IMG/VR virus record: IMGVR_UViG_3300032722_000006
Location: 81,284-145,283 of that record
Strand: one strand, 5' to 3'
DNA length: 64,000 nucleotides
DNA from: a virus
Numbering within the stretch: the stretch's first letter is position 1; every line of letters starts with the position of its first letter. Under the pieces are notes generated by a model. The model was given only the letters and a program-made list of their open reading frames with translations, was not told where the DNA came from and ran no database searches. The position numbers and the translations under genes were made by a program. Shown here piece by piece: positions 29,167 to 37,201 of the stretch.

Positions 29167-29189
29167 GGAACGCAAGTTGTCAATGAACG
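29167..29189 (-). repeat. 23-nt element upstream of a tRNA, copy 2
   Basis: Identical to 9044-9066; ends 5 nt before the 5' end of the tRNA at 29161. Contains TTGACA on the minus strand. Confidence 0.7.
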
Positions 29190-29210
29190 TGAAGGACTAT
29201 GCCTTCGCGG

Positions 29211-29291
29211 TGCAGGGGGCCGGATTCGAACCGACACAGTACTAAACGGGTGGTTTACAGCCACTTGAGCTCGCCGATGCTCAGCCCCTAC
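29211..29291 (-). tRNA. tRNA-Tyr (anticodon GUA)
   Basis: Class II tRNA with long variable arm; acceptor GTAGGGG/CCCCTGC; loop CTGTAAA typical of tyrosine; A73. Confidence 0.9.
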
Positions 29292-29304
29292 ATGTGTGTT
29301 TAAA

Positions 29305-29339
29305 CGAAAAAACCGAGAGAAGATCCTTTCTTCCTCGGC
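29305..29339 (-). terminator. Intrinsic terminator or attenuator
   Basis: On the minus strand an approximately 11-bp stem (CCGAGGAAGA / TCTTCTCTCGG) is followed by TTTTTT. It lies 14 nt upstream of tRNA-Tyr, with no promoter between, so it would attenuate transcription into the tRNA block. Confidence 0.65.
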
Positions 29340-29508
29340 GTCGAATTGGCTTCTATTCCCAACTCATTCGCTCCGGAAGCTCGGAGCGAGAGTGCGCTCC
29401 GTTCACGTATCCGTATTTGCGGCGGCATACTGCCACTGCTTTTGCTGATCCTTGTTATATGTTGAAGTTTTCATGACCGTGTGGTGCGTGTTGCTTACTA
29501 GTACTCTA

Positions 29509-29541
29509 TCCAAGACCTGTGCTTTGTTTCACAGTTTTTTC
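29509..29541 (+). terminator. Possible weak plus-strand terminator
   Basis: CTGTG and CACAG flank a short loop and are followed by six T. No plus-strand transcript is known to enter it, so it may be chance. Confidence 0.3.
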
Positions 29542-29548
29542 AATTTTG

Positions 29549-29622
29549 TCGGTACGAGTGGAATTGAACCACCGACCTCCTGCTTATCAGGCAGGCGCTC
29601 TAGACCCCTGAGCTACGTACCG
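29549..29622 (-). tRNA. tRNA-Ile (anticodon GAU)
   Basis: Perfect acceptor CGGTACG/CGTACCG; anticodon stem CCTGC/GCAGG; loop reads codon ATC; A73. Confidence 0.93.
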
Positions 29623-29636
29623 CTGCACTAACAAGA

Positions 29637-29643
29637 GTAACTA
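29637..29643 (-). promoter_or_regulatory. Late-type element upstream of tRNA-Ile
   Basis: ATAGTTAC on the minus strand, 14 nt before the tRNA-Ile 5' end and the first element upstream of the whole second tRNA block. It may be the block's promoter. Confidence 0.5.
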
Positions 29644-29715
29644 TACTGCTGTAGCCCACTCACGTACACTTTTGTTTTGCACTGTGACGTTGGTGGTTCG
29701 CGTGTATGTTACATA

Positions 29716-31005
29716 GTGATCAGACAACCGATGAATGCGCCCGCGATCCACGTGCACACCGTGTCAGACCGTTCGACCGTCAAGTACGTACAGTTCATGT
29801 GGGATACGATGCGTAACCTGGCGACTCGCCCTGACGATCTTAGGTTGACTGTGCATTGCCTAGGAAACATCGTCAACGCGTTCGGTGAACTGAAGAACGG
29901 ACGCTGCGTCATCGTCAACATCAACAAGGACAATGAAACAGGATCGAACGCGCATGCCGCCGGCGTTGCTGACGCGATCAGGCAAACAAACGACGGCGCG
30001 ATTCACATCATAGCCGACTCTGACACCGTCGTTGTCGTGAAAGGTTGGGACGACTACGTCAGGTGTAAGCTCATCGATGAAAAGATCGGGATTGTCGGCG
30101 TGACGTATGAGGACGTCGGCGGCTTCAGCTCGGGCGACAAGAGAACGCAAACGTACAAAGGCATACCGAACGTCGTCTGGTGCGCACTATCGCCTAGGCA
30201 CAGTTGGTCAGGATTGTCCGTGATGCCTGCGAAGCACAAGACTTTCCAGATCAGCAATGATCGTATGTCAAAGATCTACAACCTACCAATCGGGTACGAC
30301 CTGTTGCGCGATGTTGCATGGCAGATCCCGCAGTACCTTGCCGACAACAACATCACGTACGTCGGCTGGAAACACCTGAAGGGATCACGCGGTGGGAAGG
30401 TCCTTGCGAAGGACATCAGCGATTACAGTGAAGAATTTCATGTCGATGATGGAATCCCGTTCGTCGTCCACCAGCGCGGAAGCCTCAGGAACGGCTACCG
30501 TGACAATGGAGTCTCCAAGAACTTTTACGATCGCGTGGATGCGCACCTGAACGTTGAAAGTGCTGCGCCACCGAGATGGACGTGGAATGGAATGTACGAG
30601 GTCGTCACGCCATCGCCTGCGATTGTGTCGGTCGATCCGATCATACCTGACGATCCCACTGCGTCGTCGGGGGACGGTGGCAATTGCCCAGCGGGCGAAT
30701 GGATCAAGGCAACATTTGATGGGACTATCGTGTGGCCCAAGCAAAGGACGCCGGCCCCTAAGACGCTTGACGTCAAGTTCTTACCCGATCATGGGATCAA
30801 GAGCCTGAGGCTCGAAGGGACGACGAAAGATCTGTTCGTTGCAGTCCCTCCGCTGAACGGGTACGCTCACGCGATGACGATCAGGAACATGACAGCGGGC
30901 GTCGTGACTGTCAAAACGTCAGAAGGCGATCGCACCGTCGCAGTGCCCAAGGACGCGTGTTGGATGTTGCTCGTTGATATTGACGGCGTCGTGCACGTTA
31001 CGTAG
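29716..31005 (+). CDS. Putative glycosyltransferase with C-terminal beta domain
   Basis: A 429-residue protein (424 if ATG 29731 is used). The N-terminal 270 residues look GT-A-like: APAIHVHTVSDRSTVKYVQFM, then HIIADSDTVVVVKGWDDYV with an Asp-x-Asp type site near residue 110, and IGIVGVTYEDVGG. The C-terminal 100 residues form a beta-rich module (KFLPDHGIKSLRLEG ... RTVAVPKDACWML). It is on the plus strand, opposite to its neighbours. GTG 29716 follows TATGTTA closely; the start is uncertain. Sugar and acceptor unknown. Confidence 0.65.
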   Translation: MIRQPMNAPAIHVHTVSDRSTVKYVQFMWDTMRNLATRPDDLRLTVHCLGNIVNAFGELKNGRCVIVNINKDNETGSNAHAAGVADAIRQTNDGAIHIIADSDTVVVVKGWDDYVRCKLIDEKIGIVGVTYEDVGGFSSGDKRTQTYKGIPNVVWCALSPRHSWSGLSVMPAKHKTFQISNDRMSKIYNLPIGYDLLRDVAWQIPQYLADNNITYVGWKHLKGSRGGKVLAKDISDYSEEFHVDDGIPFVVHQRGSLRNGYRDNGVSKNFYDRVDAHLNVESAAPPRWTWNGMYEVVTPSPAIVSVDPIIPDDPTASSGDGGNCPAGEWIKATFDGTIVWPKQRTPAPKTLDVKFLPDHGIKSLRLEGTTKDLFVAVPPLNGYAHAMTIRNMTAGVVTVKTSEGDRTVAVPKDACWMLLVDIDGVVHVT

Positions 31006-31357
31006 ACCTCGGACATCTCCGCATGACGATGAACGCTCCGATCGCAGCGATGAGTATGAGCGCCTGCTCGACGTACGTCACCTGCCTGTTCGATGGGATG
31101 AACCCGAAGACGTAACGAGCGAACTTGACTGTAAACCACTCGTTGTCCCACGTCCCACCGGCCCACCTCGCCATGCGTGTCAGGATGCACTCTCCCAGGA
31201 TGTAGTGTGACACGCGGTTGACGACGATGAACGACACGACGTAGATCGCAGACCATGTCGAGAGAACGCGCCACCTGTGCCAGAACATGAACGGGAAGGA
31301 CGCGACCCATGCGACCATCAGCAACGCGTGGATGAACTCAATGATCGTCGTCATCAT
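30998..31357 (-). CDS. Membrane protein, DUF2784-like
   Basis: A 119-residue protein with about three helices (IEFIHALLMVAWVASFPFMF; WSAIYVVSFIVVNRVSHYI; QALILIAAIGAFIVM) and a conserved-looking GECILTRMARW loop as in DUF2784 proteins. It overlaps the upstream gene by about 20 nt and the plus-strand gene end by 8 nt. Confidence 0.68.
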   Translation of the reverse strand: MMTTIIEFIHALLMVAWVASFPFMFWHRWRVLSTWSAIYVVSFIVVNRVSHYILGECILTRMARWAGGTWDNEWFTVKFARYVFGFIPSNRQVTYVEQALILIAAIGAFIVMRRCPRST

Positions 31358-31652
31358 CGAGTACAATGTGAAACAGGTCGACATGTTGATGCGTGCCGAA
31401 CGTAGTAGTGGCGTCCTTCGCAGTCCACATCACGTGTACGGTTGATTTCTTCACGTCTGTACCCGGCATGAACATCTCGAACCTCTCTTCCACGCCTATG
31501 ACGATGCCGATGCGTCCACTTCTACGAACGGAGAAGTTCCTCAATTCAACGAGGTCACCAGGCGCAAAGTTCTCGTCCCATTCCTTGCTGATGCGTATGA
31601 TCTGCTTTTGCGTGAGAACAGGCTCGACGGTTGATCCGGACTTGAACATCAT
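31338..31652 (-). CDS. Hypothetical SH3-like protein
   Basis: A 104-residue protein with a beta-barrel-like segment (FAPGDLVELRNFSVRRSGRIGIVIGVEE) reminiscent of KOW/SH3 modules and a terminal Asp-rich/His tail. Start overlaps the upstream stop by ATGA. Confidence 0.68.
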   Translation of the reverse strand: MMFKSGSTVEPVLTQKQIIRISKEWDENFAPGDLVELRNFSVRRSGRIGIVIGVEERFEMFMPGTDVKKSTVHVMWTAKDATTTFGTHQHVDLFHIVLDDDDDH

Positions 31653-31984
31653 TTCCCGACGCTACGCAGGGCCCTTGCGATCGCTCTGCACTCCGCCATC
31701 TTTGAGTACCACATATCATCGAGCTTCTTCGTCAGTAGATGAAAGATTGATTCATCAGCGTTATCACCCCAAGCACACCAGTACCCTTCAAGAGAGCCGC
31801 AATTAACGAGGTAGGATACCCCACGAGCATTTTTGCAGCACTCTCCTCGGTCAGGGTGTGCCTCGCAGGAGCCTTCTACCTTACAACTGGAAACAAGCGT
31901 GTCATTCCTCGACCAGGCGCAGTCGATCTCCGTGAGCAACGTCGCGATCCTGTCAACGTAGTTCGCAGGAGGCAGTTCGTTCAT
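31649..31984 (-). CDS. Cysteine-rich hypothetical protein
   Basis: A 111-residue protein with seven or more cysteines (SCKVEGSCEAHPDRGECC) suggesting a metal site or disulfides. Promoter GTGCAA, 18 nt, TACTGT, 6 nt, ATG 31984. Family unknown. Confidence 0.7.
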   Translation of the reverse strand: MNELPPANYVDRIATLLTEIDCAWSRNDTLVSSCKVEGSCEAHPDRGECCKNARGVSYLVNCGSLEGYWCAWGDNADESIFHLLTKKLDDMWYSKMAECRAIARALRSVGK

Positions 31985-32020
31985 GGTCGTACAGTACCAT
32001 CAGCGTGCCTGGACTTGCAC
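31985..32020 (-). promoter_or_regulatory. Leaderless-type promoter
   Basis: GTGCAA, 18 nt, TACTGT, 6 nt, ATG 31984. Confidence 0.75.
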
Positions 32021-32401
32021 CTCTCGCCAACGTGTCGACCGCTTCTCCTGAAGTGCACGTATCACTTCGTCCGCGCGACCGCCCTTCCCAGCGTGACGAT
32101 CATGGCGGATGCCCTTTTCATTGTTGCACCTGCTGCAAGCCAGCGCAAGATTGTGAGGATCGGTGGGATCACCTCCGTCGCATAACGGTGCGATGTGCTC
32201 GATCGTTGACTCTGTTGAACCTTGCATCGTCACGTAGAGATGTGTCTCACAGTGGATACAGCGTCCCATCCAACCAATCTGACTTCTTAGAGACAGACGA
32301 TGTGCAAACTCTTCTTGCGTCGGACGTCCGACGACGGGAGAGAATGTGTTGTCAGTGGCGACGATCGACAGGACTACCTCAGCTCTCTTGTTTTTGTTCA
32401 T
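32000..32401 (-). CDS. HNH endonuclease
   Basis: A 133-residue protein with a compact HNH motif: CIHCETHLYV near 47, STIEHIAPLCDGGDPTDPHNLALACSRCNNEKG near 65-97. Homing or McrA-like nuclease. The start ATG 32401 overlaps the GIY-YIG gene end, so two unrelated nucleases form one mobile-looking pair. Confidence 0.88.
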   Translation of the reverse strand: MNKNKRAEVVLSIVATDNTFSPVVGRPTQEEFAHRLSLRSQIGWMGRCIHCETHLYVTMQGSTESTIEHIAPLCDGGDPTDPHNLALACSRCNNEKGIRHDRHAGKGGRADEVIRALQEKRSTRWREVQVQAR

Positions 32402-33032
32402 ACTTAATTTCACCGTTGATAACAACACGCTTACAACCTTTATTACCGGGAGAACGACCCTTACTAGCGAGCGATATCTTTGACCGTGTGACATCACTCA
32501 TTCGTTTTCCCCTGTGAGAAAGGGACATTTTCATCTTTGTTTCATCTGATAATGGGTGTGCATCAAATGTAGCCTTGACCGCAGCTGACAATTTTGCTTT
32601 GTGTGTATCAGATTTTGCCTTTCCTTTGAAAGAGGCAGACATTCTTGCACGAGTTTCTATTGATAGATGACATCCTGCAGTGCCTTCGCCACCATGAGTG
32701 AAGTTACACCCGATGTCGTTGTCATCATCATGTGAATGGTTCGTCGAAAACGTCTTCATCAACGTGATATTCTCAATCTCCCAAGTACATGCCGCTACGT
32801 CAGCAGGACATCTTTCGCCAGAAAGATGTTTATGTTCATTGCACATAAATGATATGCATTCCTCAACACGAAGTCCAAGTCGTTTGACGATTGCATGCCA
32901 CTTGTGATTACGTTTATGTAAACTTCTAGAACGACCTTCAAGTCCCTTACCCACATTGAAGCAGCGAGAAGGTTCTTCAAGAGACCAATGTTTGTAACCA
33001 TAGAACGTCTTTGCGCTAGCGCGTTCACTCAT
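32379..33032 (-). CDS. GIY-YIG homing endonuclease with NUMOD repeats
   Basis: A 217-residue protein. The N-terminus resembles GIY-YIG (FYGYKHW ... CFNVGKGLEGRSRSLHKRNHKW), the C-terminal 90 residues are tandem NUMOD3-like DNA-binding repeats (SIETRARMSASFKGKAKSD; SDETKMKMSLSHRGKRMSD; SDVTRSKISLASKGR). Typical freestanding homing endonuclease. Promoter GTGAAC, 18 nt, TAGAAT, 5 nt, ATG 33032. Confidence 0.82.
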   Translation of the reverse strand: MSERASAKTFYGYKHWSLEEPSRCFNVGKGLEGRSRSLHKRNHKWHAIVKRLGLRVEECISFMCNEHKHLSGERCPADVAACTWEIENITLMKTFSTNHSHDDDNDIGCNFTHGGEGTAGCHLSIETRARMSASFKGKAKSDTHKAKLSAAVKATFDAHPLSDETKMKMSLSHRGKRMSDVTRSKISLASKGRSPGNKGCKRVVINGEIKYEQKQES

Positions 33033-33067
33033 AATCAATTCTACAGTTCGTTACAAGGATTGTTCAC
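33033..33067 (-). promoter_or_regulatory. Leaderless-type promoter
   Basis: GTGAAC, 18 nt, TAGAAT, 5 nt, ATG 33032. Confidence 0.65.
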
Positions 33068-33935
33068 TTGCATCATCAGAGTTTTCTTCTCCCTCTTCTC
33101 CTTCGACGCCCTCGCCTTCTTCGCCTTCTTCCCCATCGCCCGATCCTACATCACTTGCCGGCGCCTTTGCACTTGGCCCCAACATCGTTGATGTATCGCC
33201 TCCACCAGAGAGTTGCCAAATTTCGGGCGCTCTGCGAGATGCATTTCCTTCCTCACCGTTTACCGCAGGATGCGACGTTGAATCCCTGCGATCGGGTGGG
33301 TGAAAGCCCAAGCGTGACGCAGGATCCTCAGTGCGGAACGGATCGCCTGCCGTCCCCTTCTGTTGCCCGGGCGACTTGTACCACGTAGCGGACAAGTCGT
33401 CAGTGCCCGTGTGATCCTTGACAGGGTCATAATTCGTGTAGAAACCCTTCGGGTCCTTCGTGGGATCCACCATGCCCGCTCCGGCAGGGTATTCCTGAAG
33501 CATGTATCGTTTGATCTCACGGTTGAGCATCGTTGCTTCCTGGACGTCCTTCATCACCTCGTTGTCAGGCGGGTCGCCCAGAGACAATTTTTCATCGTCA
33601 CCACGCAAGTGGGCGGAGATCCTGAAGTCATCGCTGTCTGGGTCATTGCGATCCTTCTCTCCATTGCCGAGGTTATCGCCTATGTTGAAGCCGTCAGTCT
33701 CACCGAGAGGTTCTCCCAACCTGGACGCTTCGTCGTCATCGAGGGGCTCTCCCTCGGTCGGATTCCACCTACCGGGAACCCATGCCTCTTCATCGATCGC
33801 AGCACTGTCCGGTAACTCTGATGGAAGATGACCCGGAGTCTGTGCATCATCGTCGCTGCGCGCTGAACTGCTGTTTGCACGAGCAACAAGTTCCTCATTG
33901 ATGAGCCTGCGTAGGTCGCCTAGTCTGATCTTCAC
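33051..33935 (-). CDS. Acidic, disordered protein with N-terminal tag
   Basis: A 294-residue protein starting (GTG) MKIRLGDLRRLINEEL, the phage tag. The rest is rich in Asp, Glu, Pro, Gly and Ser (for example SDDDAQTPG and a terminal run of EGEEGE repeats) and probably unstructured; only NREIKRYMLQEYPAGAGM looks folded. The late-type ATAGTTA lies 5 nt upstream. It may be an internal virion or scaffold-like protein (inference). Confidence 0.68.
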   Translation of the reverse strand: MKIRLGDLRRLINEELVARANSSSARSDDDAQTPGHLPSELPDSAAIDEEAWVPGRWNPTEGEPLDDDEASRLGEPLGETDGFNIGDNLGNGEKDRNDPDSDDFRISAHLRGDDEKLSLGDPPDNEVMKDVQEATMLNREIKRYMLQEYPAGAGMVDPTKDPKGFYTNYDPVKDHTGTDDLSATWYKSPGQQKGTAGDPFRTEDPASRLGFHPPDRRDSTSHPAVNGEEGNASRRAPEIWQLSGGGDTSTMLGPSAKAPASDVGSGDGEEGEEGEGVEGEEGEENSDDASEQSL

Positions 33936-33940
33936 GTGAG

Positions 33941-33947
33941 TAACTAT
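33941..33947 (-). promoter_or_regulatory. Late-type promoter element ATAGTTA
   Basis: GAATAGTTAC lies 5 nt before GTG 33935. Confidence 0.6.
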
Positions 33948-35252
33948 TCACTTCCTTGGATCTGCGTTGAACACGTCGATGATGCGCATCGCAACCTTGT
34001 CCCACGTGTTCTCTGAAATGTACTCGAGTTGACGGTCAACCTGAACTTTGCGCGCACATGGATTCGAGAACATGCAGTCAAGATTGTTCGCAATTTCCTC
34101 AGGCGTGTCAGCCTTGATCGTTGGAACATCAGAGAAGTGATTTGCGCTCGAAGTGATGACTGGTAACGCCTTCGACATCGCGTAACGTGCAGCACCGGAC
34201 GCACCGAACACCTCGTGTTCATGGTGAGTGACGTATGGAAACACGATCGCCTGGTTCGTTCTCATGTATGAGTCAAGCGCAGTGTCAGACTGATAGCCGC
34301 GAATGATCGCCACGTTGTTTGACATGTCGAGCTCGTTGACCAACCTCATAAGCTCATCGTAGTACACCTGGTGATCGACAGCATTGAACGGTGACTCGCT
34401 GAATAGGGCCGTGAAGAAGACATCACTGTATTTTTCGTGCAGCACATGTGCGGCTCGAATCGCCGTCTCCCAACCCTTGTACCTGAAACCGAACCCTGCT
34501 TGCATGAACGTGTGCTCGCTCTTGTAGAAGTTCCACAGGCGCTCAGTTTCAGTGACTGGCATGCAACCGTGCGGGATGACGTGGATCGGCGCTGTGATCC
34601 CTTTTTCATCCTGCAACACCTTCCTCGCGCCGTCGAGGTGAACTATGATCTCAGGCATCGCTGCCTCGACAATCGTCTTGTCACGATGATGAAAGACTGA
34701 ATGCATAGTCACGATGACACGATAGTCGCTGAGCTGGCTCATGAACGACAACCATGCCGCAGCATTGCTCCACAGGCCAAATTCGTGTTGGATCCACACG
34801 ATATCGGGGTCGTACGACTTGATCTCGCCGATCAACTCTCCCAGAGGTTGTCCTCTGTTCCAGCACGACATGACCTTGTCGGGCGGCACGGCAAGGTTTC
34901 CTATGACGTTGATCGGGCCGGTCGGACAGTCATTTCTCTCGATGAACAGTTTGAAATCGCCGACGTGCTTAGCGACCTCGGGCCACAGGTTCTCACTGTA
35001 CGTCGCGATGCCGCATCGCATCTTCCAATTGCCGACGAACGCTACTTTGAGTGTGGATGCTTTGCCGCCGTACCGTCGCTTCAATCTCCCGTTGACAACG
35101 CGAAAATCTGTGAAGACGCTTGCCTTGGAAAACTCACAACCATCAGTCGGGACGTTCAGAACCTCAATTCCTGGGTCATCGCTGACAATCGGCGAGCTTG
35201 ATACGACGTAGATGCTTCCGCTACGGATCCCTGCGTACAGATTCTTCGACAC
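33948..35252 (-). CDS. Glycosyltransferase, family 4-like (GT-B)
   Basis: A 434-residue protein. N-terminal Rossmann-like domain from about 58 (LKVAFVGNWKMRCGIATYSENL), a donor domain with HVIPHGCMPV near 250, FGFRYKGWETAIRAA and VFPYVTHHEHEVFGASGAARYAMSKALPVITS near 345-375, the usual E-x7-E region of GT4 enzymes. GTG start 35252 is preferred for its strong AAAGGAG; it overlaps the upstream pyruvyl-transferase gene by 32 nt. Likely adds a sugar to a phage or host surface glycan. Confidence 0.85.
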   Translation of the reverse strand: MSKNLYAGIRSGSIYVVSSSPIVSDDPGIEVLNVPTDGCEFSKASVFTDFRVVNGRLKRRYGGKASTLKVAFVGNWKMRCGIATYSENLWPEVAKHVGDFKLFIERNDCPTGPINVIGNLAVPPDKVMSCWNRGQPLGELIGEIKSYDPDIVWIQHEFGLWSNAAAWLSFMSQLSDYRVIVTMHSVFHHRDKTIVEAAMPEIIVHLDGARKVLQDEKGITAPIHVIPHGCMPVTETERLWNFYKSEHTFMQAGFGFRYKGWETAIRAAHVLHEKYSDVFFTALFSESPFNAVDHQVYYDELMRLVNELDMSNNVAIIRGYQSDTALDSYMRTNQAIVFPYVTHHEHEVFGASGAARYAMSKALPVITSSANHFSDVPTIKADTPEEIANNLDCMFSNPCARKVQVDRQLEYISENTWDKVAMRIIDVFNADPRK

Positions 35253-36243
35253 GGGATCTCCTTTCCTGCGTGACGATCTGCGACATGGCGGAGGCAAGAC
35301 CGTCGTACACCTCCCGAGAAACACGTGATGGTTCACACTTTGACTTCATCGCAGACTTGCACGCCGAGAACAACCCATCCTTCGTTAGGCCGTGATATGG
35401 AAGATTTTCGCCGCGGCGTGGCCATGCATACTTCAACTTATCATGATGATCGATTGAGATGCATGGGACTCCCGCCATCTCCGCAAGGATGATGCCGTGA
35501 TAACGCTGCGTGATGACGACCTTGTACCTGCTGACGAGATTCGTCAGGTGTTGACTGTCAACTGGCTGGTTTGCATGCAGGTCGAAGTATGTTGAGCGAT
35601 TCTTCATCCTTGCAACGATCTCCGTTGCCACCCAGGCATCGTTCACCGAGCTGTTCTGGCACATGATCAGGAACGCCGGACACTTCGTTAGACGTTCATC
35701 GATGACCTGGTCCATGAACTGGGCACACTCGTCCTTAAAACGCTCGAATGCGACGTGTTTCCAGTGAGGCTCGTTCCACGTGGGTAACACCTCTACGTTT
35801 GGAATGAATAGAACATCGTGCTTATCATCGTCAACGTCGCCTTGAGGCAATGCATACACGAGGTCAGGCGCTCCGTATGTTTGCTTGGGAACCCAATCGG
35901 GCCACGGTGTGGGGGAACGTGTGATGACTACCCTTGCGATCTGCATGAGCGATCGGTGATCAGCATGAACCTCTGTTTCGATCCCGACACCCACGTAGAA
36001 GCATGGCCGCATGTTCTTCTGCAACATGTCAAACGCATCCTTGTCAATGACGGGCTTGTCATACAGCATGCTGCCGCCGCCGAAGATGACGCCATCGCTC
36101 TGGATGAGCATCGTGCCGGTTATGTAGTCAACGAACTGCAGGTCGATGCCGTGAGGATTCAGCATCGACAGCAACGCTTGCGCCATCAATTCATCGCCGA
36201 GATTCCCGCGCCCGTACCAGCCGTACACCAAGACCTTTGCCAT
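35221..36243 (-). CDS. Polysaccharide pyruvyl transferase family protein
   Basis: A 340-residue protein with the CsaB/PS_pyruv_trans pattern: VLVYGWYGRGNLGDELMAQAL near residue 4-24, GVIFGGGSMLYDK near 55, YVGVGIE, and the terminal SRYKVVITQRYHGIILAEMAGVPCISIDHHDK. Such enzymes transfer pyruvate ketals or are GT-B relatives acting on surface polymers. Start ATG 36243 lies 6 nt after TACAAT; the ATG at 36258 is rejected. Confidence 0.88.
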   Translation of the reverse strand: MAKVLVYGWYGRGNLGDELMAQALLSMLNPHGIDLQFVDYITGTMLIQSDGVIFGGGSMLYDKPVIDKDAFDMLQKNMRPCFYVGVGIETEVHADHRSLMQIARVVITRSPTPWPDWVPKQTYGAPDLVYALPQGDVDDDKHDVLFIPNVEVLPTWNEPHWKHVAFERFKDECAQFMDQVIDERLTKCPAFLIMCQNSSVNDAWVATEIVARMKNRSTYFDLHANQPVDSQHLTNLVSRYKVVITQRYHGIILAEMAGVPCISIDHHDKLKYAWPRRGENLPYHGLTKDGLFSACKSAMKSKCEPSRVSREVYDGLASAMSQIVTQERRSRVEESVRRDP

Positions 36244-36266
36244 GCCTTGATTGTACACGATCTACG

Positions 36267-36590
36267 TCACTCTGGGATGTAGATCTTCCACAAGATAGTT
36301 CGCGCTGTGCTCACCGTCCAGATGATCTTGAGCCGTAGCTCCTCTTTTTGGGTAAACTTCGCAAGTCTGGGATTTTCACTGTGCACGGTGCGCAGGAACA
36401 GCTCCCAATCAAGATCGTCAGGCGAGTCGCTGCCACACGGCGGGGGACACGGTTCGTCAGGATCAAATTCCACGCTGATGAAGATCTCCGGAGACTCGAG
36501 CACTGAACGAGGCAACACCTCATTAACGACTGCTGAACCTGATGACGTGACGAGCAGCTCTCCTTCGGCAAAGATGTTCTTGTGTTTCAT
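36267..36590 (-). CDS. Hypothetical protein
   Basis: A 107-residue protein (MKHKNIFAEGELLVTSSGSA) with a Pro/Asp-rich middle. A TGATACTTACC resembling the late element ends 15 nt before the ATG. No family. Confidence 0.65.
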   Translation of the reverse strand: MKHKNIFAEGELLVTSSGSAVVNEVLPRSVLESPEIFISVEFDPDEPCPPPCGSDSPDDLDWELFLRTVHSENPRLAKFTQKEELRLKIIWTVSTARTILWKIYIPE

Positions 36591-36611
36591 GTCAAACTCT
36601 CTTGGTAAGTA

Positions 36612-37070
36612 TCAAGGCAACACCCACTTCGCCTGAATAGAAATATTCTCCATCGGGAATTGAGGTTTGATCTCAACTTTCACTGTCATGACGCCGGGAT
36701 CATCACCTGCTTTTGGATCTGATAACACGACACCGTGTCCTTCACCGTCAGACGAGATGATCAACCCTTCGCACACCTCCTTGATAGTTCCCGTCCTTTC
36801 ATCATCAACCTTGACGATGAATAAATCACCGGGTAGTGCATCGACTGGGATGTCAGTCTCATACAATGCCTTATGTCCCTTGTTGTCGACGACGTCAACG
36901 TTGAAGTTCTTAATCGCGTCTTGACTTATCAAGTTCAACAATGATGCATAGATCATTGAATGAAGCTGCTGCACCGAAATGCCTTGTAACGCATTATTGA
37001 CTACCTGACGGATATTGTCCTTGACGAGCTTCGTCAGACGCGCGCGATTAATTTCTGTTTCATAAGACAT
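36612..37070 (-). CDS. Hypothetical protein with beta-sheet C-domain
   Basis: A 152-residue protein. The N-terminal helix is basic and amphipathic (RLTKLVKDNIRQVVNNALQ); the remainder is beta-rich (GDLFIVKVDDERTGTIKEVCEGLIIS ... VKVEIKPQFP). Promoter with TACGAT 6 nt before ATG 37070 and a weak CTGTAC -35. Possibly structural; not assigned. Confidence 0.65.
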   Translation of the reverse strand: MSYETEINRARLTKLVKDNIRQVVNNALQGISVQQLHSMIYASLLNLISQDAIKNFNVDVVDNKGHKALYETDIPVDALPGDLFIVKVDDERTGTIKEVCEGLIISSDGEGHGVVLSDPKAGDDPGVMTVKVEIKPQFPMENISIQAKWVLP

Positions 37071-37108
37071 GTGCAGATCGTATCATCAACACGCGCGATG
37101 TACAGACG

Positions 37109-37115
37109 ATACTTA
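37109..37115 (+). promoter_or_regulatory. Late-type promoter element ATACTTA, plus strand
   Basis: CGATACTTA lies 5 nt before ATG 37121, the same spacing as at the minus-strand tagged genes. Confidence 0.6.
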
Positions 37116-37120
37116 TGCGT

Positions 37121-37201
37121 ATGAGAATGACATTGGGTGAGCTACGTTGTATGCTTTATGAAGCGATGAGTCTCAGACCAAGGGCGATGAGTGGGAAGTG
37201 A
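37121..37201 (+). CDS. Detached N-terminal tag peptide
   Basis: A 26-residue frame MRMTLGELRCMLYEAMSLRP that matches the tag of the other late genes (x-L-x-x-L-R-x-L-x-x-E-A) but ends at TGA. The stop overlaps the GTG start of the phosphoribosyltransferase as GTGA, one frame apart. Either termination-reinitiation, a -1 frameshift, or a recent mutation separates tag and enzyme. Confidence 0.6.
   Translation: MRMTLGELRCMLYEAMSLRPRAMSGK

Noticed and set aside
29305-29339. Hairpin as part of a tRNA
   Set aside because: No T arm or acceptor pairing; stem with U-tract fits a terminator.
206-29622. Suppressor tRNAs for a recoded stop codon
   Set aside because: No anticodon CUA, UUA or UCA was found, and genes use all three stop codons normally.
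32000-33032. HNH and GIY-YIG genes as a composite transposon
   Set aside because: No terminal inverted repeats or target-site duplications are visible; they look like freestanding homing endonucleases.
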